From: Apoderus coryli
Taxonomy: Eukaryota; Arthropoda; Insecta; Coleoptera; Attelabidae
Length of the DNA: 64,000 nucleotides
Direction: 5' to 3'
NCBI GenBank assembly: GCA_911728435.2
Contig: OU452201.1
Span: 13,206,001 to 13,270,000 of the forward strand
Shown here one piece after another: positions 28,901 through 36,949 of this stretch. The notes under the pieces were generated by a model that had not been told where the DNA came from, did no database searches, and saw nothing but the letters and a program-made list of their open reading frames with translations. The position numbers and the translations under genes are program-made. The number at the start of each line of letters is the position of its first letter. Within the stretch, counting starts at the first letter, position 1.

Positions 28901-31900
28901 CCTCAGTGCTCTAAACCGAACAATGCGAAAAAAGGTTGTGCTATTTTGAGCCCAATCATATGCTGTATACAAATTAAAAATATCTACAGGGGTTTTCAAA
29001 TTATTGGAGGAAAACTAAAAATTGTGTTTTTCGAAAGATTGCAATTTTATGGATGTAGAAAATTGTCTGTTATTAAATTAATGAACTTATATTCATTTTG
29101 AGTTTAAGAGATGAAAGGTGTTGAAAATCTTAAAGAAAATATAGGTATACAGTTTTTAAAAATATTCCTAGACTGAATTGAAACAATCAAACCAAATTTG
29201 ATTTTCCTATTTTAATTTATTTATAGTTTCTTTTTAGTTACCCTTTATGTCTGATGTTTCGAAATTTCTCCTGTAACAATTTTCGTTTCAACAGATAATA
29301 ATCCAACACGTTCTTGTGTAATAACAAACTGTGACCATTATTCTTCAAATTGAGTTGTTCCTTACAAAATATATTATTCACCAGCTGAACTTTATTCGAA
29401 GTTTTCGTTTGAATACCAAATACTTTTTCCATATTATTGTTATTCCACTTGTGAAAAAAACTCGTATTATTGTTCTGGAAATGTAATGTGTTACTATCTA
29501 AGACGGTTTCTCGGATATGTCTATTTGCAGATAAATAATGGCCTTCGAATAAATTTTCTTTCACAGTGCCGTTGGAAAGAAGGTATATAACATTGTCAAA
29601 CACAGAAGTTTTTCTCTTGTATATTAGCGTGTTTGCACAAGAAGTCAATAGTGCATTATTTGAATTAAGTTTAAAAATGCTGATGTTGTTCTGGTTGGTC
29701 TCAAAAATTGTATGATTGTTACAGAGATTAATAAGAATTTTGAGCAAAATAAAATAAAAACTTAAAATAATCATTTTGCATAATACTTTTGCTTGACATC
29801 TCTATGATTAATTAATCATTAATTCATTGTCAACAATCATTCACAAACTCAGATCAGCTAGGCTGATGTTACATGATCACCTACCGCTCACCATCACTTT
29901 TTTTTTTATAAAAGTATCAACAAACTGCCAAAATAATCATTGACTGTTTGAGGTCAATTTCTCACTTTCTGACAGGTGGGTGAAAATTCCTGGCATTTCG
30001 CGTTGAAGGATAATGCCTTTAATGTGGGTTTATATGACAATAATTTACTTAATAACTGATTTTGCTTCATTTTTGTTTTTATTACTAATTAAAATAAACG
30101 AATTAATTATAAACGATATAATCGTAACCGTATATGAATGCGCACATCCTTTGGAATAATGTGTCATATTTTTATTATTTTCTTAAAAAAAACTTGGATT
30201 CCGAAACAAATGAAATAAAATAAACTTTTTGGCAAACGTAACTTTGGGGGTACAAAAATGCAAATACGCGATAACCATCACAAAATATATTTCTTGCACA
30301 TTTTTTTGTGCGAAATCTCAACTATAGTTTTGAAATTTTAAAGAAATCAGTAACCACTGTTGAAGCGTGGCTACTGTAGGCGGAAACATTACTCTAAGAA
30401 TGAATCCTCAGGTACTTGCAGCTTGCACCATGTAACATTGGTATCTTGTGGTGCCTGAACGATTTTTAGATAGGTGTAAAGTTTTTAGATGTGTTACTTA
30501 TCCAAAATTTTGTTTCAGAGAAAAGTAAAGCAAGCCAGTGAACGTGATTTCCGGTATCAGGTAAGTCAATATTTCTTGTATCCATTTTCATAATTTTCAA
30601 AACAGTTTTACAACCCCGTATTTCTTGAATTTGCAATTTTCGTTTAAAACAGATATTTCTTCTATACCTAAATATCAATTAACTAACAAAACATGACGGT
30701 AAAATCAACCCCGCATACCTTATTTTGTATATTTCTCTTTTACTACTATAGCTATTTCTTATTTAAGTAAAAAATGTCTGGCAGAATTATTCATCAATTA
30801 ATCAAGCCGTAGTCTTTCAAGTTACAAATTTCAACTAGTCATTTAGTATAAATTCCATATAACCAACAAAATCTGAACATGAGAAACTTTGTCTATTGAT
30901 ATTTGAGGGTTTATTCGGATTACTGGTGCACACACAACACTACCTGCCCCATTGCGAAAAAGTGATTTTAAAAATTAATCTGAATTTAACAAATCTCATT
31001 TGCGTAATAAAAAGACAATATATTGGTGAATGTTAACAGTGGAATGGTAATATAAATTCATATGTGATTTTAAATAATAATAAAGCATACAAATTTTGTT
31101 CCGAAATTACTAATTCAGTGCTTAGGAATAATATTTATAATACTCGAGGTCCATTTGCTAGTATATACATAATTTTTCCATATTAATGGAAGAAGGGCGG
31201 TTATAAATCATTGTGCTTTTATGAATTTTCCACTCTATTATAGCTACCTCGTTACAGAGTGTCTAAAATATAATTTAAGAACATTAAGTGTGGCGACATT
31301 TTCCGAATTTAAAGGCGTTGTAGTGAAGTTGTTTTGTGAATAATAATTAGTTTTATTATGAAAATGTTTAAGATAAATTGGAACTTATTCATACTCATGC
31401 ATTAGTATCAAATGGCACATAAATAATTTGAATGGGCTTATTTCTACATCACAATTTTAAATTTAAAAAATTAATATAAATGAATTATATATAATTATCA
31501 TTACTAAACCTCGATGACGAAAACAGAATTATCGCCTGAATAGTACAAAGAAATGTTGTAGAAACGTTGTAATAACAAAAAAATGATATTAACATGTAAT
31601 AAATTGATAATATTAATTTCAAATAGTTGTTTATCTGAACTTAAAACCCAATAAAGCGACAAAAAATATACAAAAAGTTATTGATATTATGCAATTTGCA
31701 TAATATAAGTAACACCGATTTTGTTTTTGTTTTTTATTTTTTCTCTATATTAACATAAAGAAAAGAAATATTGTGTACATTGTCTATCAAAAAACTGTAC
31801 ATTTTGAACTTTTATCACGGGGTTGAAATAATTAACCCCTTTTTTCGATTATGCCTAAAAAGTACAATTTACAGATTTATTAACTATTTTTTTTATTTCT

Positions 31901-34900
31901 TCAAGTTTTTTCGAAAAGTTAACGATTTATAATATTTCTTATACGGTTTTCTTATAAATGGGTATTCTAAATGCATTCAACGCAACGTCGAGGTGGCTAG
32001 TACTAAAACATGTATGTAAAGATTTGTGGTGCTTTGCAGAAAATTCTGAATAAAAGCAATCGAGGAACCATATTAGCTCATAAAGTTCATGGAAAAACAC
32101 TACTTCAGAGAAAACTGGGTTCCAATCGATACTACCAACAGAGGAGGAAAAATTGTTGGAAGTTTTAATTTAAGATTGATTTTTTGTATTTTTTATAAAT
32201 GGTAGACAGGGAAGACATTGGTATAAAACGATCAACGTAAAGTTAATCGGCTGTAACAGAAAATCACATACAAAACTATCTATCATATACCTTATATGAG
32301 AGAAAATAATCTTCTGGAGGCTTAAGGGGATGCAAGAAGAGTTTTCAATTGTGATGAGAGTGCGTTTTTTTAAACCCATGAACTAAAAGCTAAAAGTGGA
32401 ATCCAAGACAAAAGCTTTGGAAGAGAAGGAAAATAGGGAAAGATACAGGATGGAAGATGCCTAAGTCAGAAAACGGGAAAAATAAGAAAAAAAACGCCAT
32501 GATACAAAAGAAAATTCTTGAAACTAAAATATTTGAGGAAGAGCATACATGATACCGTGCATGACCTGTAAATGTTGGGTGCATAAAAATGTGTGGCAGC
32601 TAGAGCATCAAGAAGCAAAAAATTGTACTGCTCTCTATGTGATTGATTTTACAATAAATATATTTACTTGGTTGTTTCATTACCATGAATACTTGCAAAG
32701 TATCTAACAACACACTGACGATTACTAGTACAAGATCTTAATGATAAGTGACAAATATCGGGTCAAAGAGTTTTTTTTATAATTTTTACTGATAAATATG
32801 TGAATTCCAAACAATAATAAGCGAAACACAAATATAAGTATTTATTGAAAGTAGAGTAATCTAATAAACACATAATTAGAGCGTTAACATGAAGTGTCAT
32901 TTAAGTTAAAAAAAAATCGCATTATCAAACTGAAATTTGGCTTAATGTCGCGACCACTGATTCATCTACCTTATATATATTATGTTGTTATTTCCATTTC
33001 ATATTTCCCTTAACTTTTACTAATTTTATACATATTTTGTTGTGTGTTGCAATGAAAATAAGAGCATTATGAGAAATCTAGTGCGACGTTACGTAACAGT
33101 GGAACAAAGAAAAGCGGAAAATCAAGGTGTGACAGAGGATGATGTGAACGAAATAAAACAGGACATTTCCGCTTTCCGTTTCGAACTGATTGAAATACTG
33201 AAGAACTCGGGAATGAATACTTCTACAGCACATAGTAGCATGGGTACGTACTAAATAACAAGTTTGCTTTCACAATGTATTCCAGACACATTTTATTTAT
33301 CATTTTTACATATTGTGTTAATTATTGTTTAAACCATCTTTTATATTCTGTTAATTGTTTTAATATTTAATATTTGTAGATATTTTAGACGACTGTAGAT
33401 ATGTATTATAATTTAGGTTTAATTAATTGACAAATTAATAAAGTATGCTGGACTTTTATTAGGTACCGGTGGTAAGAAAAACCGTCAGAAAGAACGCCGT
33501 CTAATGAAAGGATTCAATATTGGTTCTCAACCGTCCAGTACTTCCAGTACATTACCACCAGTAGCTGAATTCATAGCTTCACTGCAAGCTCATCATGATG
33601 GCCAGAATCATGAATTTTTCGGTTCAACCCTCTCAGGCATATTCAATTCGACTCCTAGGAAATTGCACCAACACAGTAGCACTGTCTCATCTTCGCAAGG
33701 AAGTATTAATGAAGGAAGCCATGGACATCACCATAGAGGATTTGGAAGGTAAGTATTATTGCTATCATAAAACAAACATACACATGATTTAATTTAATTA
33801 AGTTTCAAAATATGTTGACATTACCTATGTAGTTAGTCCAAATCTTTATTGAATTGATTAAAACGGAGCCATTATTATAGTCAGAAACATATACAGTTGC
33901 TTATTGTCAGCATAGGTATTGAATGTTCGCATGTGAAACCGAGTCTAACAAATCTACGGTGAAGATCAACAAGTGGTTGCACTAATTAAATTCATGATAT
34001 TTTAATTTTCTGCATATTAGCAATAACTGAATACACTAAATGATATTTTTTTATAACTAGTGGTATCAAATTGTGACTTGTAAATAATGCAAAAGTACTA
34101 AGACAGCGTTTCTTGCCTATAAGATATAATATCACCAATAACGTTAACCTATGCGACAGTAGGTACCAAATATTATAGGCTCTTCTGAAACAATAGTTAT
34201 ACATTTGTGAATAACTTTTATAAAGCTTAGAAATATCCGGTAAAGTACTTTTACCAAATCAAATGATTAAAGTCTAGTCATCAAAATAATCATTGATATT
34301 AGGAAAATAAAAGTCACTGTGTTAATGAGAAAAAATCTAAATTAGCCGATGGTTTTTATGGTTCCTATATAAGGTTGTATAAAACTAATGTAAATACATA
34401 AAAACATTAAATAATTTTAAGGTAATTTTTGAATAAAAATAATGATTTATTTAACGAAATCTAAACTCTGTACTCCAATATTAAAAATGCTGAACATGTT
34501 ACTAGAAAACTTTCAAATAACGTATCCTTTGCAGATTACATTTAAAGCGAAGCCATTCACACAAACGCCGCTGGGGAACTCTAATTGAAGCTGCAAAAAT
34601 TGGTAAAGTGTCTAGATTGATTGGACGTTCACGTTCAGAGGATTCCGTATGTAATAATTGTAGAGAAAATGGTCATAATCATTCACATAGCAACAGTCCG
34701 GGCTCTGATGAAAATGGTAAGAAAAGTTTGATTTGCCGTGTAGGTATTTTTTGTTATTATCAATTGCTTTATGAGGTAAACTAAATAATAATATTTTAGT
34801 TGTTTATACAAGATGTTAAAATAATTTTGATTTAATTTAATATTAGTTAGAGGTCAATATTTGTTAAATGGTACCGTCTTCATTATTCCCAAAAATATAT

Positions 34901-36827
34901 TAAAAGTCATGTTTTTAATAGAACACCTTCATATTGTCAATTTAGAATGACCGAATAAAATAAAGGGCCGTTTACTGTTATAATTGCTAATATTTACAAA
35001 AATATAATAACAAACTTCGGTTTTTTTTAATGTTGTGTATCAAATATACTTTGAATAATAAAGTTTTTCTATCTCAAACATCATAATATGAATTAGATTT
35101 AGTCGTCACTTTCTCATATAAAATTTAGCCTAATCGTTACAGCTAGCTGTAGTCTAAAAAAACTTAAGTCAGTAGGTCAAAATTTTACGACAAATTGTTT
35201 TGAGGTTTGCATTTTCATATTTTTATAAATAGTTAAATAACTCAAAAATAGAAATATCTATAACAATTATTATAACAGAAACTTTATTTTTATTCGGTCA
35301 TTCGAAAATATATAGGTATAATAGGTATATATTATAAAAGGTCCCATAAAGAAAACACAACTTTGATATTTTTCGGTTTTTGGGAACGTCGCGTCGCCTC
35401 GTGTTTCATTGCTATGAATTTTAAATAAACCTTCAATAATTACTAATAATTGGGTTTAATTCAGATGTAGTTGTAGCCTTATTAAATATTTATGTTCTAG
35501 TATCACTAAGCGCGTCAGATTCTAATCCCAGTTTGGATGTAGTTGTCAATAAAGAGCGGGAGTTGCATGGTTTAGCGCATGGATTAGCATTATTGAAAAA
35601 GAAACGGAAAAAGTTCTCTGCATCACGTAATACTAGTCCAGTAGTTATAGATAGTACTACAAGAAATAATGCTGCAATAGATAATAACTTGAAGAAACTC
35701 TCTTCACAAAAGGTATTTATAGTATTTTATTTTATTAAATCTACTGATGCCTAATGCACATTTTCTGAAGACTAGCGAACCTCCACATTTAAAAACGTAT
35801 AATATCCAGTAAACATTTCGAAGTTTTAGTTTGTAAAAGAGCAAATCGAAATTAAAAAATATAAATATATAGTATGGTCTTTTCTATTTTCTCGAAACGA
35901 CGCAAGCGACCTTCGTTAGTTGTACTTAGAGGTAAGAGGAAATCGATTACTTGATTAACATTCGAATTTCAGGAACAAAATTATGACTTCGAGGTTTGTA
36001 CGAATAGTTGTGAAACTCTGTGTTTTTAACCATATAGGTCAGTCTTCTTTATGAAGATTTGGTCAGCTTGTCTTGAAAGAGTTACATACTTTACCAAATA
36101 CCGAAAATCTAATTCTAGCTACTGCTGAACAGGAACCAACTTGCTTTGTTTTTCATCTTCTTCCGGGTGCGGAATATGTAATTAATCTGAGTCACACACA
36201 GCTTCTTTAGAGCAACTAAGCGTGAGCGCAGATAAACTGAAACATTTATCAAGAAGCATGTTTCCTATTATAAGTTTAGTTGCCTGCCTCGAAAATAATT
36301 TTTATTTATTTTTAATTTTAAATAATTAAAACATATGTGCACATCTTACCGTATATTTGGCAGGATGTATATGATGTGTGCGAGATGACTGTAATTTATT
36401 TAAATTTTTGCAGTTACCTCAAGTGTTAAAACGTGCTTCAAGCGTACCTACCAGAGTGCCTGATGCCACACAGACGACGTTGCCTAACCACGAGAAAACC
36501 CGTTCACAGCAAGATTCAATAGAAATACCGGGTTGTCCATCACAACCAGTTGGAACAACGCTAACGCCATCTACTACCGAAGAGAGTGTAACAGCTGTAG
36601 CGTCATCAAAATTGTTGACAAATTCAATGCCAATTACCACTTCTTCTCGAGAGCCGTTACTTTATAATAATAATAATTCATCAACATCTAGTAATCAAGC
36701 AACAGGCTCGTCTCAAACGCCTGAAGAAGAAGAACGAATTTCACCAAGTAGTAATTCACACACTTTACCTAAATTACCGGGCGTAATACCATTGAGTGGA
36801 CATCATAATGGTGCTGGTTGGTTATAG
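1..36827 (+). CDS. Trpgamma: TRP-gamma cation channel (TRPC family), 5'-truncated by window edge
   Basis: Seventeen exons join in one frame with consistent phases: 1-44, 1588-1749, 1813-2023, 5563-5797, 9896-9991, 10684-10823, 12588-12694, 14696-14829, 15661-15793, 16417-16612, 17434-17628, 30519-30560, 33063-33243, 33463-33748, 34535-34716, 35501-35712, 36414-36827 (TAG). This gives 989 codons plus stop; insect TRP-gamma is about 1100 aa, so roughly the first 100-200 residues lie upstream. Visible in order: end of the ankyrin repeats ([11 protein letters not shown]), the TRP_2 linker ([20 protein letters not shown]), six membrane helices from exon 4 on, the pore with [14 protein letters not shown] (exon 10), the TRP box EWKFAR opening exon 11, a TRPC coiled coil (exon 13), the calmodulin/IP3R-binding type motif [10 protein letters not shown] (exon 15), and a Ser/Thr/Asn-rich tail. 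The family forms non-selective, calcium-permeable plasma-membrane channels downstream of phospholipase C. The paralogues trp and trpl are less likely given the tail and exon 13 sequence, which I recognise as TRP-gamma. Confidence 0.95.
45..1587 (+). other. TRP-gamma intron 1
   Basis: AT-rich sequence between a GTAAGA donor and a TTTTCAG acceptor. Several short open frames occur on both strands, but none has recognisable homology or splice context. I see no mobile element or RNA gene here. Confidence 0.8.
2024..5562 (+). other. TRP-gamma intron 3
   Basis: The donor is AAG|GTATGT and the acceptor TTTGCAG. The 3.5 kb is AT-rich without a recognisable gene. Near its 3' end (about 5121-5300) lies one member of a dispersed repeat whose other copy is at about 8696-8880 in the next intron. 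Short frames at 2217, 2916, 3639, 4028 and 5124 look like chance. Confidence 0.75.
5121..5300 (+). repeat. Dispersed intronic repeat, copy A
   Basis: The stretch beginning gaattgcttgttacataa and containing accatgcttcac and ctcatcagtggt matches 8696-8880 with scattered substitutions and small indels. Copy B sits next to a hairpin element, so this may be a piece of the same non-autonomous transposon. No terminal repeats were identified for copy A alone. Confidence 0.7.
7021..7345 (+). pseudogene. Decayed duplicate of TRP-gamma exon 5 with its upstream intron flank
   Basis: The region matches about 9710-9990, which holds real exon 5 and the intron before it. Both copies share cgagctatt..acacgtttt, the run ttattatgcatgatt just before the acceptor, aacag, and the coding stretch ccgtccgtagttgaat..gattattttagctta. 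Relative to exon 5 the copy lacks about 38 bases encoding the [11 protein letters not shown] part, which shifts the frame. Its donor position reads TTGTGAAT instead of TGTGGTAAGT. It therefore cannot replace exon 5 in frame and is best read as an exon relic, not a mutually exclusive exon. Confidence 0.8.
7486..7511. repeat. Perfect palindrome (tagattttagct/agctaaaatcta)
   Basis: Twelve-base arms meet at a central CG and are flanked by gggaaaaa/ttttccc, extending the stem imperfectly. It lies directly left of the TIR element at 7533-7910 and probably belongs to the same repeat family, since both carry the gggaaaa end motif. Confidence 0.75.
7533..7910. mobile_element. Small TIR-bounded non-autonomous element
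   Basis: The ends are inverted copies of one another: ttttttctgtgacgggaaaa on the left (from about 7537) and ttttcccgtcacagaaaaaa on the right (about 7884-7905). The 330-base interior is AT-rich with no coding capacity. The size and structure fit a MITE; the superfamily is unknown and no clear target-site duplication was seen. Confidence 0.65.
8696..8880 (+). repeat. Dispersed intronic repeat, copy B
   Basis: Homologous to 5121-5300 (gaattgcttgttacataa, aacaagactttaa, ctcatcagtggt, atttacgaag). It adjoins the palindrome at 8879-9152, so the two may be parts of one larger element. Confidence 0.7.
8879..9152. mobile_element. Palindromic foldback element
   Basis: The left arm (about 8879-8985) and right arm (about 9035-9152) are inverted copies: ccaatatgcccggtgagac pairs with gtttcaccgggcatattg, and catctagtgtg pairs with cacactagatg. 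A spacer of about 50 bases holds ccctccaggg. There is no coding capacity; it is a MITE/foldback type. Confidence 0.75.
9992..10683 (+). other. TRP-gamma intron 5
   Basis: A 692-base intron (GTAAGT donor, TTTTCAG acceptor). I see nothing recognisable in it; the short open frame at 10463-10651 has no splice or homology support. Confidence 0.75.
10824..12587 (+). other. TRP-gamma intron 6
   Basis: AT-rich intron. At about 11823-11900 it holds taccaaatttgattaaaatccgttcagc, similar to a stretch at 48040-48075 that ends in a (CAGA) run. This is probably the 3' end of an old non-LTR or other dispersed element. Nothing else was recognised. Confidence 0.6.
12695..14695 (+). other. TRP-gamma intron 7
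   Basis: The intron contains an inverted-repeat element at about 12812-13126 and is otherwise AT-rich. The open frames at 13390 and 14233 have no support. Confidence 0.7.
12812..13126. mobile_element. Inverted-repeat element sharing an arm with 8570-8650
   Basis: The left arm reads gtaacag..acagaaaagtatacag ... ttatggaacccc. The right arm is its imperfect inverse: ggggttccttcag ... ctgtatacttttctgttac. Part of the arm (cctaacagaaa..cgatc..taattgcata..ttttctta) recurs at about 8583-8650 in intron 4. This looks like a MITE family with at least two members in this gene. Confidence 0.6.
14830..15660 (+). other. TRP-gamma intron 8
   Basis: An 831-base intron, GTAAGT to ATTACAG. Overlapping open frames on both strands at about 14900-15312 are short and have no homology that I recognise. 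Nothing else was seen. Confidence 0.7.
15794..16416 (+). other. TRP-gamma intron 9
   Basis: A 623-base intron. It contains a short local duplication near 15820-15890 (repeats of acattaatctttggttatgg-like units) and a (GAT) run near 16367-16380. No gene was seen. Confidence 0.7.
16613..17433 (+). other. TRP-gamma intron 10
   Basis: An 821-base AT-rich intron with pyrimidine-rich sequence before the TTTTGCAG acceptor. No gene or repeat was recognised. Confidence 0.7.
17629..20159 (+). other. First part of TRP-gamma intron 11, no gene recognised
   Basis: Downstream of the exon 11 donor (AATAAGG|GTAAGT) there are 2.5 kb of AT-rich sequence before the 3' end of the nested minus-strand protease gene. 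On the minus strand, TTTATT at 20114-20119 (AATAAA read backwards) lies about 40 bases beyond that gene's stop codon and is a plausible poly(A) signal. Confidence 0.6.
20160..27432 (-). CDS. ADAM10-type metalloprotease nested in TRP-gamma intron 11; prodomain exon frameshifted, N-terminus unresolved
   Basis: Exons read on the minus strand: 27432-27179 (prodomain), 25300-25045, 22707-22292, 21466-21276, 20732-20160 (TGA). Junction phases agree. The exon ending at 22292 carries the zinc site [12 protein letters not shown] (HExxHxxGxxHD) and Met-turn GYIMSP, then the ADAM10/17-like [14 protein letters not shown]. The next exon is disintegrin-like ([19 protein letters not shown] as in ADAM10). 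The last exon is cysteine-rich and ends in [15 protein letters not shown] with no cytoplasmic tail, so the product may be secreted or lipid-anchored, unlike classical ADAM10. The prodomain exon starts in one frame and finishes in another because of one surplus base (see separate entry). A diverged ADAM10/kuzbanian-like paralogue is the best name. Whether it still works is open: the catalytic residues are intact but the frameshift would kill the protein if real. Confidence 0.82.
20733..22291 (-). other. ADAM-like gene introns 20733-21275 and 21467-22291
   Basis: The two introns flank the disintegrin exon. The 543-base one is AT-rich with nothing recognisable. The 825-base one includes a locally more GC-rich stretch (about 21580-21910) whose origin I cannot name. 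No RNA gene was seen. Confidence 0.6.
22292..22707 (-). CDS. ADAM-like catalytic exon (zinc-binding site and Met-turn)
   Basis: This exon of 416 bases starts after TTAATTTAG and ends AAATG|GTAAGT. It encodes [18 protein letters not shown], then [19 protein letters not shown] and GYIMSP. Three histidines and a glutamate of the reprolysin site and the methionine of the Met-turn are all present, so selection for catalysis is or was recent. It is part of the 20160-27432 gene. Confidence 0.85.
22942..22970. repeat. (TA)n microsatellite
   Basis: An uninterrupted run of ta dinucleotides lies in the ADAM-like intron between the catalytic and preceding exons. Confidence 0.9.
23364..23525 (-). other. 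Possible additional exon of the THAP gene
   Basis: An open stretch between a good acceptor (ACTTAATTATAG) and a good donor (AGAGAG|GTAAGA) encodes [18 protein letters not shown] and onward, an acidic Ser/Thr-rich segment. The phase requires an upstream exon ending after two bases of a codon. The obvious THAP donor candidate (GATTAT|GTAAAT) has phase 0, so the join is not demonstrated. Confidence 0.35.
23678..24023 (-). CDS. Small THAP zinc-finger protein nested in the ADAM-like intron
   Basis: Two exons: 24023-23962 (ATG in ACAATGAGG, donor TTTTCA|GTAAGT) and 23885-23678 (acceptor ATTTTTAG, stop TAA), together 89 codons plus stop. The protein starts [12 protein letters not shown], supplying the CxxxxC pair of a THAP domain. 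It continues with [19 protein letters not shown] (the C..H pair of the C2CH finger) and ends [13 protein letters not shown], matching the conserved AVPTIF-like end. THAP domains are DNA-binding and often derive from P-element transposases. The protein is little more than the domain, shorter than usual; a further exon is possible at 23364-23525. It lies on the same strand as its host ADAM-like gene. Confidence 0.72.
24024..25044 (-). other. Rest of the ADAM-like intron upstream of the THAP gene
   Basis: An AT-rich kilobase. It contains a minus-strand open stretch (about 24760-24911) bounded by splice-like signals but with no recognisable homology, and incompatible in frame with the ADAM exons. 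No other feature was seen. Confidence 0.5.
25045..25300 (-). CDS. ADAM-like exon, N-terminal part of the metalloprotease domain
   Basis: The acceptor is TTTGCTTTTAG and the donor GCAAG|GTAAAC. It encodes [20 protein letters not shown] ... [17 protein letters not shown], which lines up with the start of the ADAM10/17 catalytic domain (position of ADHRF..Y and the helix before the CLA motif). Phases fit the exons on both sides. Part of the 20160-27432 gene. Confidence 0.78.
25301..26199 (-). other. ADAM-like intron segment
   Basis: AT-rich; contains A-rich and short direct-repeat sequence (aataaaacc.. at about 25480 and 25830). No gene was recognised. It leads into the palindrome at 26205. Confidence 0.5.
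26205..27090. mobile_element. Large palindrome (about 0.9 kb) with hammerhead-like motif in both arms
   Basis: The left arm starts cctttattgggttttaaggt and the right arm ends accttaaaacccaataaagg; the arms are near-complete inverse copies meeting near 26640. Each arm carries ccgaaacgttgtac with the upstream CTGAGGA motif (minus 26300-26324, plus 26967-26991) and catgtacca..cacttacttg. Open frames within it are artefacts of the repeat. It sits in an intron just downstream (in the minus reading) of the ADAM prodomain exon. Confidence 0.85.
26300..28070. ncRNA. Four hammerhead-like motifs (CTGARGA-A-GGC..GCC-GAAAC)
   Basis: Motifs at 26300-26324 (-), 26967-26991 (+), 27845-27869 (-) and 28046-28070 (+) share CTGAGGA or CTGAAGA, one A, a short GGC/GCC-type stem and GAAACG. 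This is the order of the conserved hammerhead ribozyme core (CUGANGA, helix II, GAAA). One extra base before helix II departs from the classical core and the member at 28046 has a mutated stem, so activity is not implied. Confidence 0.4.
27179..27432 (-). CDS. ADAM prodomain exon with an apparent one-base frameshift
   Basis: The acceptor is CTGTTTGCAG at 27433 and the donor TATT|GTAATG at 27178. The first part reads [12 protein letters not shown]...[13 protein letters not shown], aligning with the ADAM10 prodomain region around TRGGTFYVEPAERY. The end is only meaningful in the +1-shifted frame ([16 protein letters not shown], compare ADAM10 PQGGCADHSVF). A run of six T (six A on plus, 27252-27257) lies between the two parts. 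The observed length is 254; 253 would give phase 1, exactly what the next exon (starting with two bases of a codon) requires. Either an assembly/sequencing homopolymer error or a genuine disabling mutation explains this. Confidence 0.7.
27758..28158. mobile_element. Second palindrome of the same family, upstream of the ADAM prodomain exon
   Basis: The arms are tcttgggatgtaaggttcta and tagaaccttacatcccaaga, folding about 27955. Hammerhead-like motifs lie at minus 27845-27869 and plus 28046-28070 with the same gcgaat/gcttattcgc stem as the 26205-27090 palindrome. Outside it, 27697-27747 is an inverted copy of 27099-27150 (cttgaaccttgttac), so the prodomain exon is bracketed by inverted sequence. 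Confidence 0.8.
28159..30518. other. Upstream region of the ADAM-like gene within TRP-gamma intron 11
   Basis: AT-rich sequence that should contain the ADAM-like N-terminal exons. The only sizeable frame is 29238-29774 (minus), listed separately. A minus frame at 28266-28460 has no clear splice signals or homology. No repeat was recognised from 28500 to 30500. Confidence 0.5.
29238..29774 (-). CDS. Unidentified 178-aa frame with a signal-peptide-like start
   Basis: The longest minus-strand frame of the region begins [20 protein letters not shown], a hydrophobic segment typical of a secretory signal, followed by an Asn-rich, otherwise unrecognised sequence. It lies 1.8 kb upstream of the ADAM prodomain exon on the same strand, so it could be the first coding exon of that gene (signal peptide and start of prodomain). 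A possible donor near the end (AAAGG|GTAACT) has phase 2, which does not fit the next exon's apparent phase 0. It could also be an independent small secreted-protein gene. Confidence 0.35.
   Translation of the reverse strand: MIILSFYFILLKILINLCNNHTIFETNQNNISIFKLNSNNALLTSCANTLIYKRKTSVFDNVIYLLSNGTVKENLFEGHYLSANRHIRETVLDSNTLHFQNNNTSFFHKWNNNNMEKVFGIQTKTSNKVQLVNNIFCKEQLNLKNNGHSLLLHKNVLDYYLLKRKLLQEKFRNIRHKG
30519..30560 (+). CDS. Trpgamma: TRP-gamma exon 12, a 42-base microexon
   Basis: The acceptor TTTGTTTCAG and donor TATCAG|GTAAGT enclose fourteen codons, [14 protein letters not shown]. It joins ..HMRTIR and [10 protein letters not shown] in phase 0 on both sides, reconstructing the conserved TRPC sequence after the TRP box. 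It is separated from its neighbours by introns of 12.9 kb and 2.5 kb and is too short to appear as an open frame. Confidence 0.92.
30561..33062 (+). other. TRP-gamma intron 12, with a possible transposase remnant
   Basis: AT-rich intron. At about 32380-32650 the plus strand shows broken frames with a basic/charged run ([17 protein letters not shown]) followed by [15 protein letters not shown], a layout seen at the C-terminus of pogo/CENP-B-type transposases. The match is weak and frames are interrupted. Nothing else was recognised. Confidence 0.4.
33749..34534 (+). other. TRP-gamma intron 14
   Basis: A 786-base AT-rich intron, GTAAGT to TTTGCAG. Nothing was recognised. Confidence 0.7.
34717..35500 (+). 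other. TRP-gamma intron 15
   Basis: A 784-base AT-rich intron ending in TTATGTTCTAG. Nothing was recognised. Confidence 0.7.
35713..36413 (+). other. TRP-gamma intron 16
   Basis: A 701-base intron with donor AAAAG|GTATTT and acceptor TTTTTGCAG. Nothing was recognised. If the intron were retained, translation would stop after a few codons. Confidence 0.7.
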
Positions 36828-36949
36828 GTAATAATTTATTAATGTTGTGCGACAACATTGTAGGGACATTATTATTTAGATGAGACTTCCCACTAAATTT
36901 AATATTATTTGCTATAGCTGGTTTTAGGTCTCATGATGATAAATACTAT

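Noticed and set aside
36419..36640. Minus-strand frame opposite TRP-gamma exon 17
   Set aside because: Shadow of a low-complexity coding exon on the other strand.
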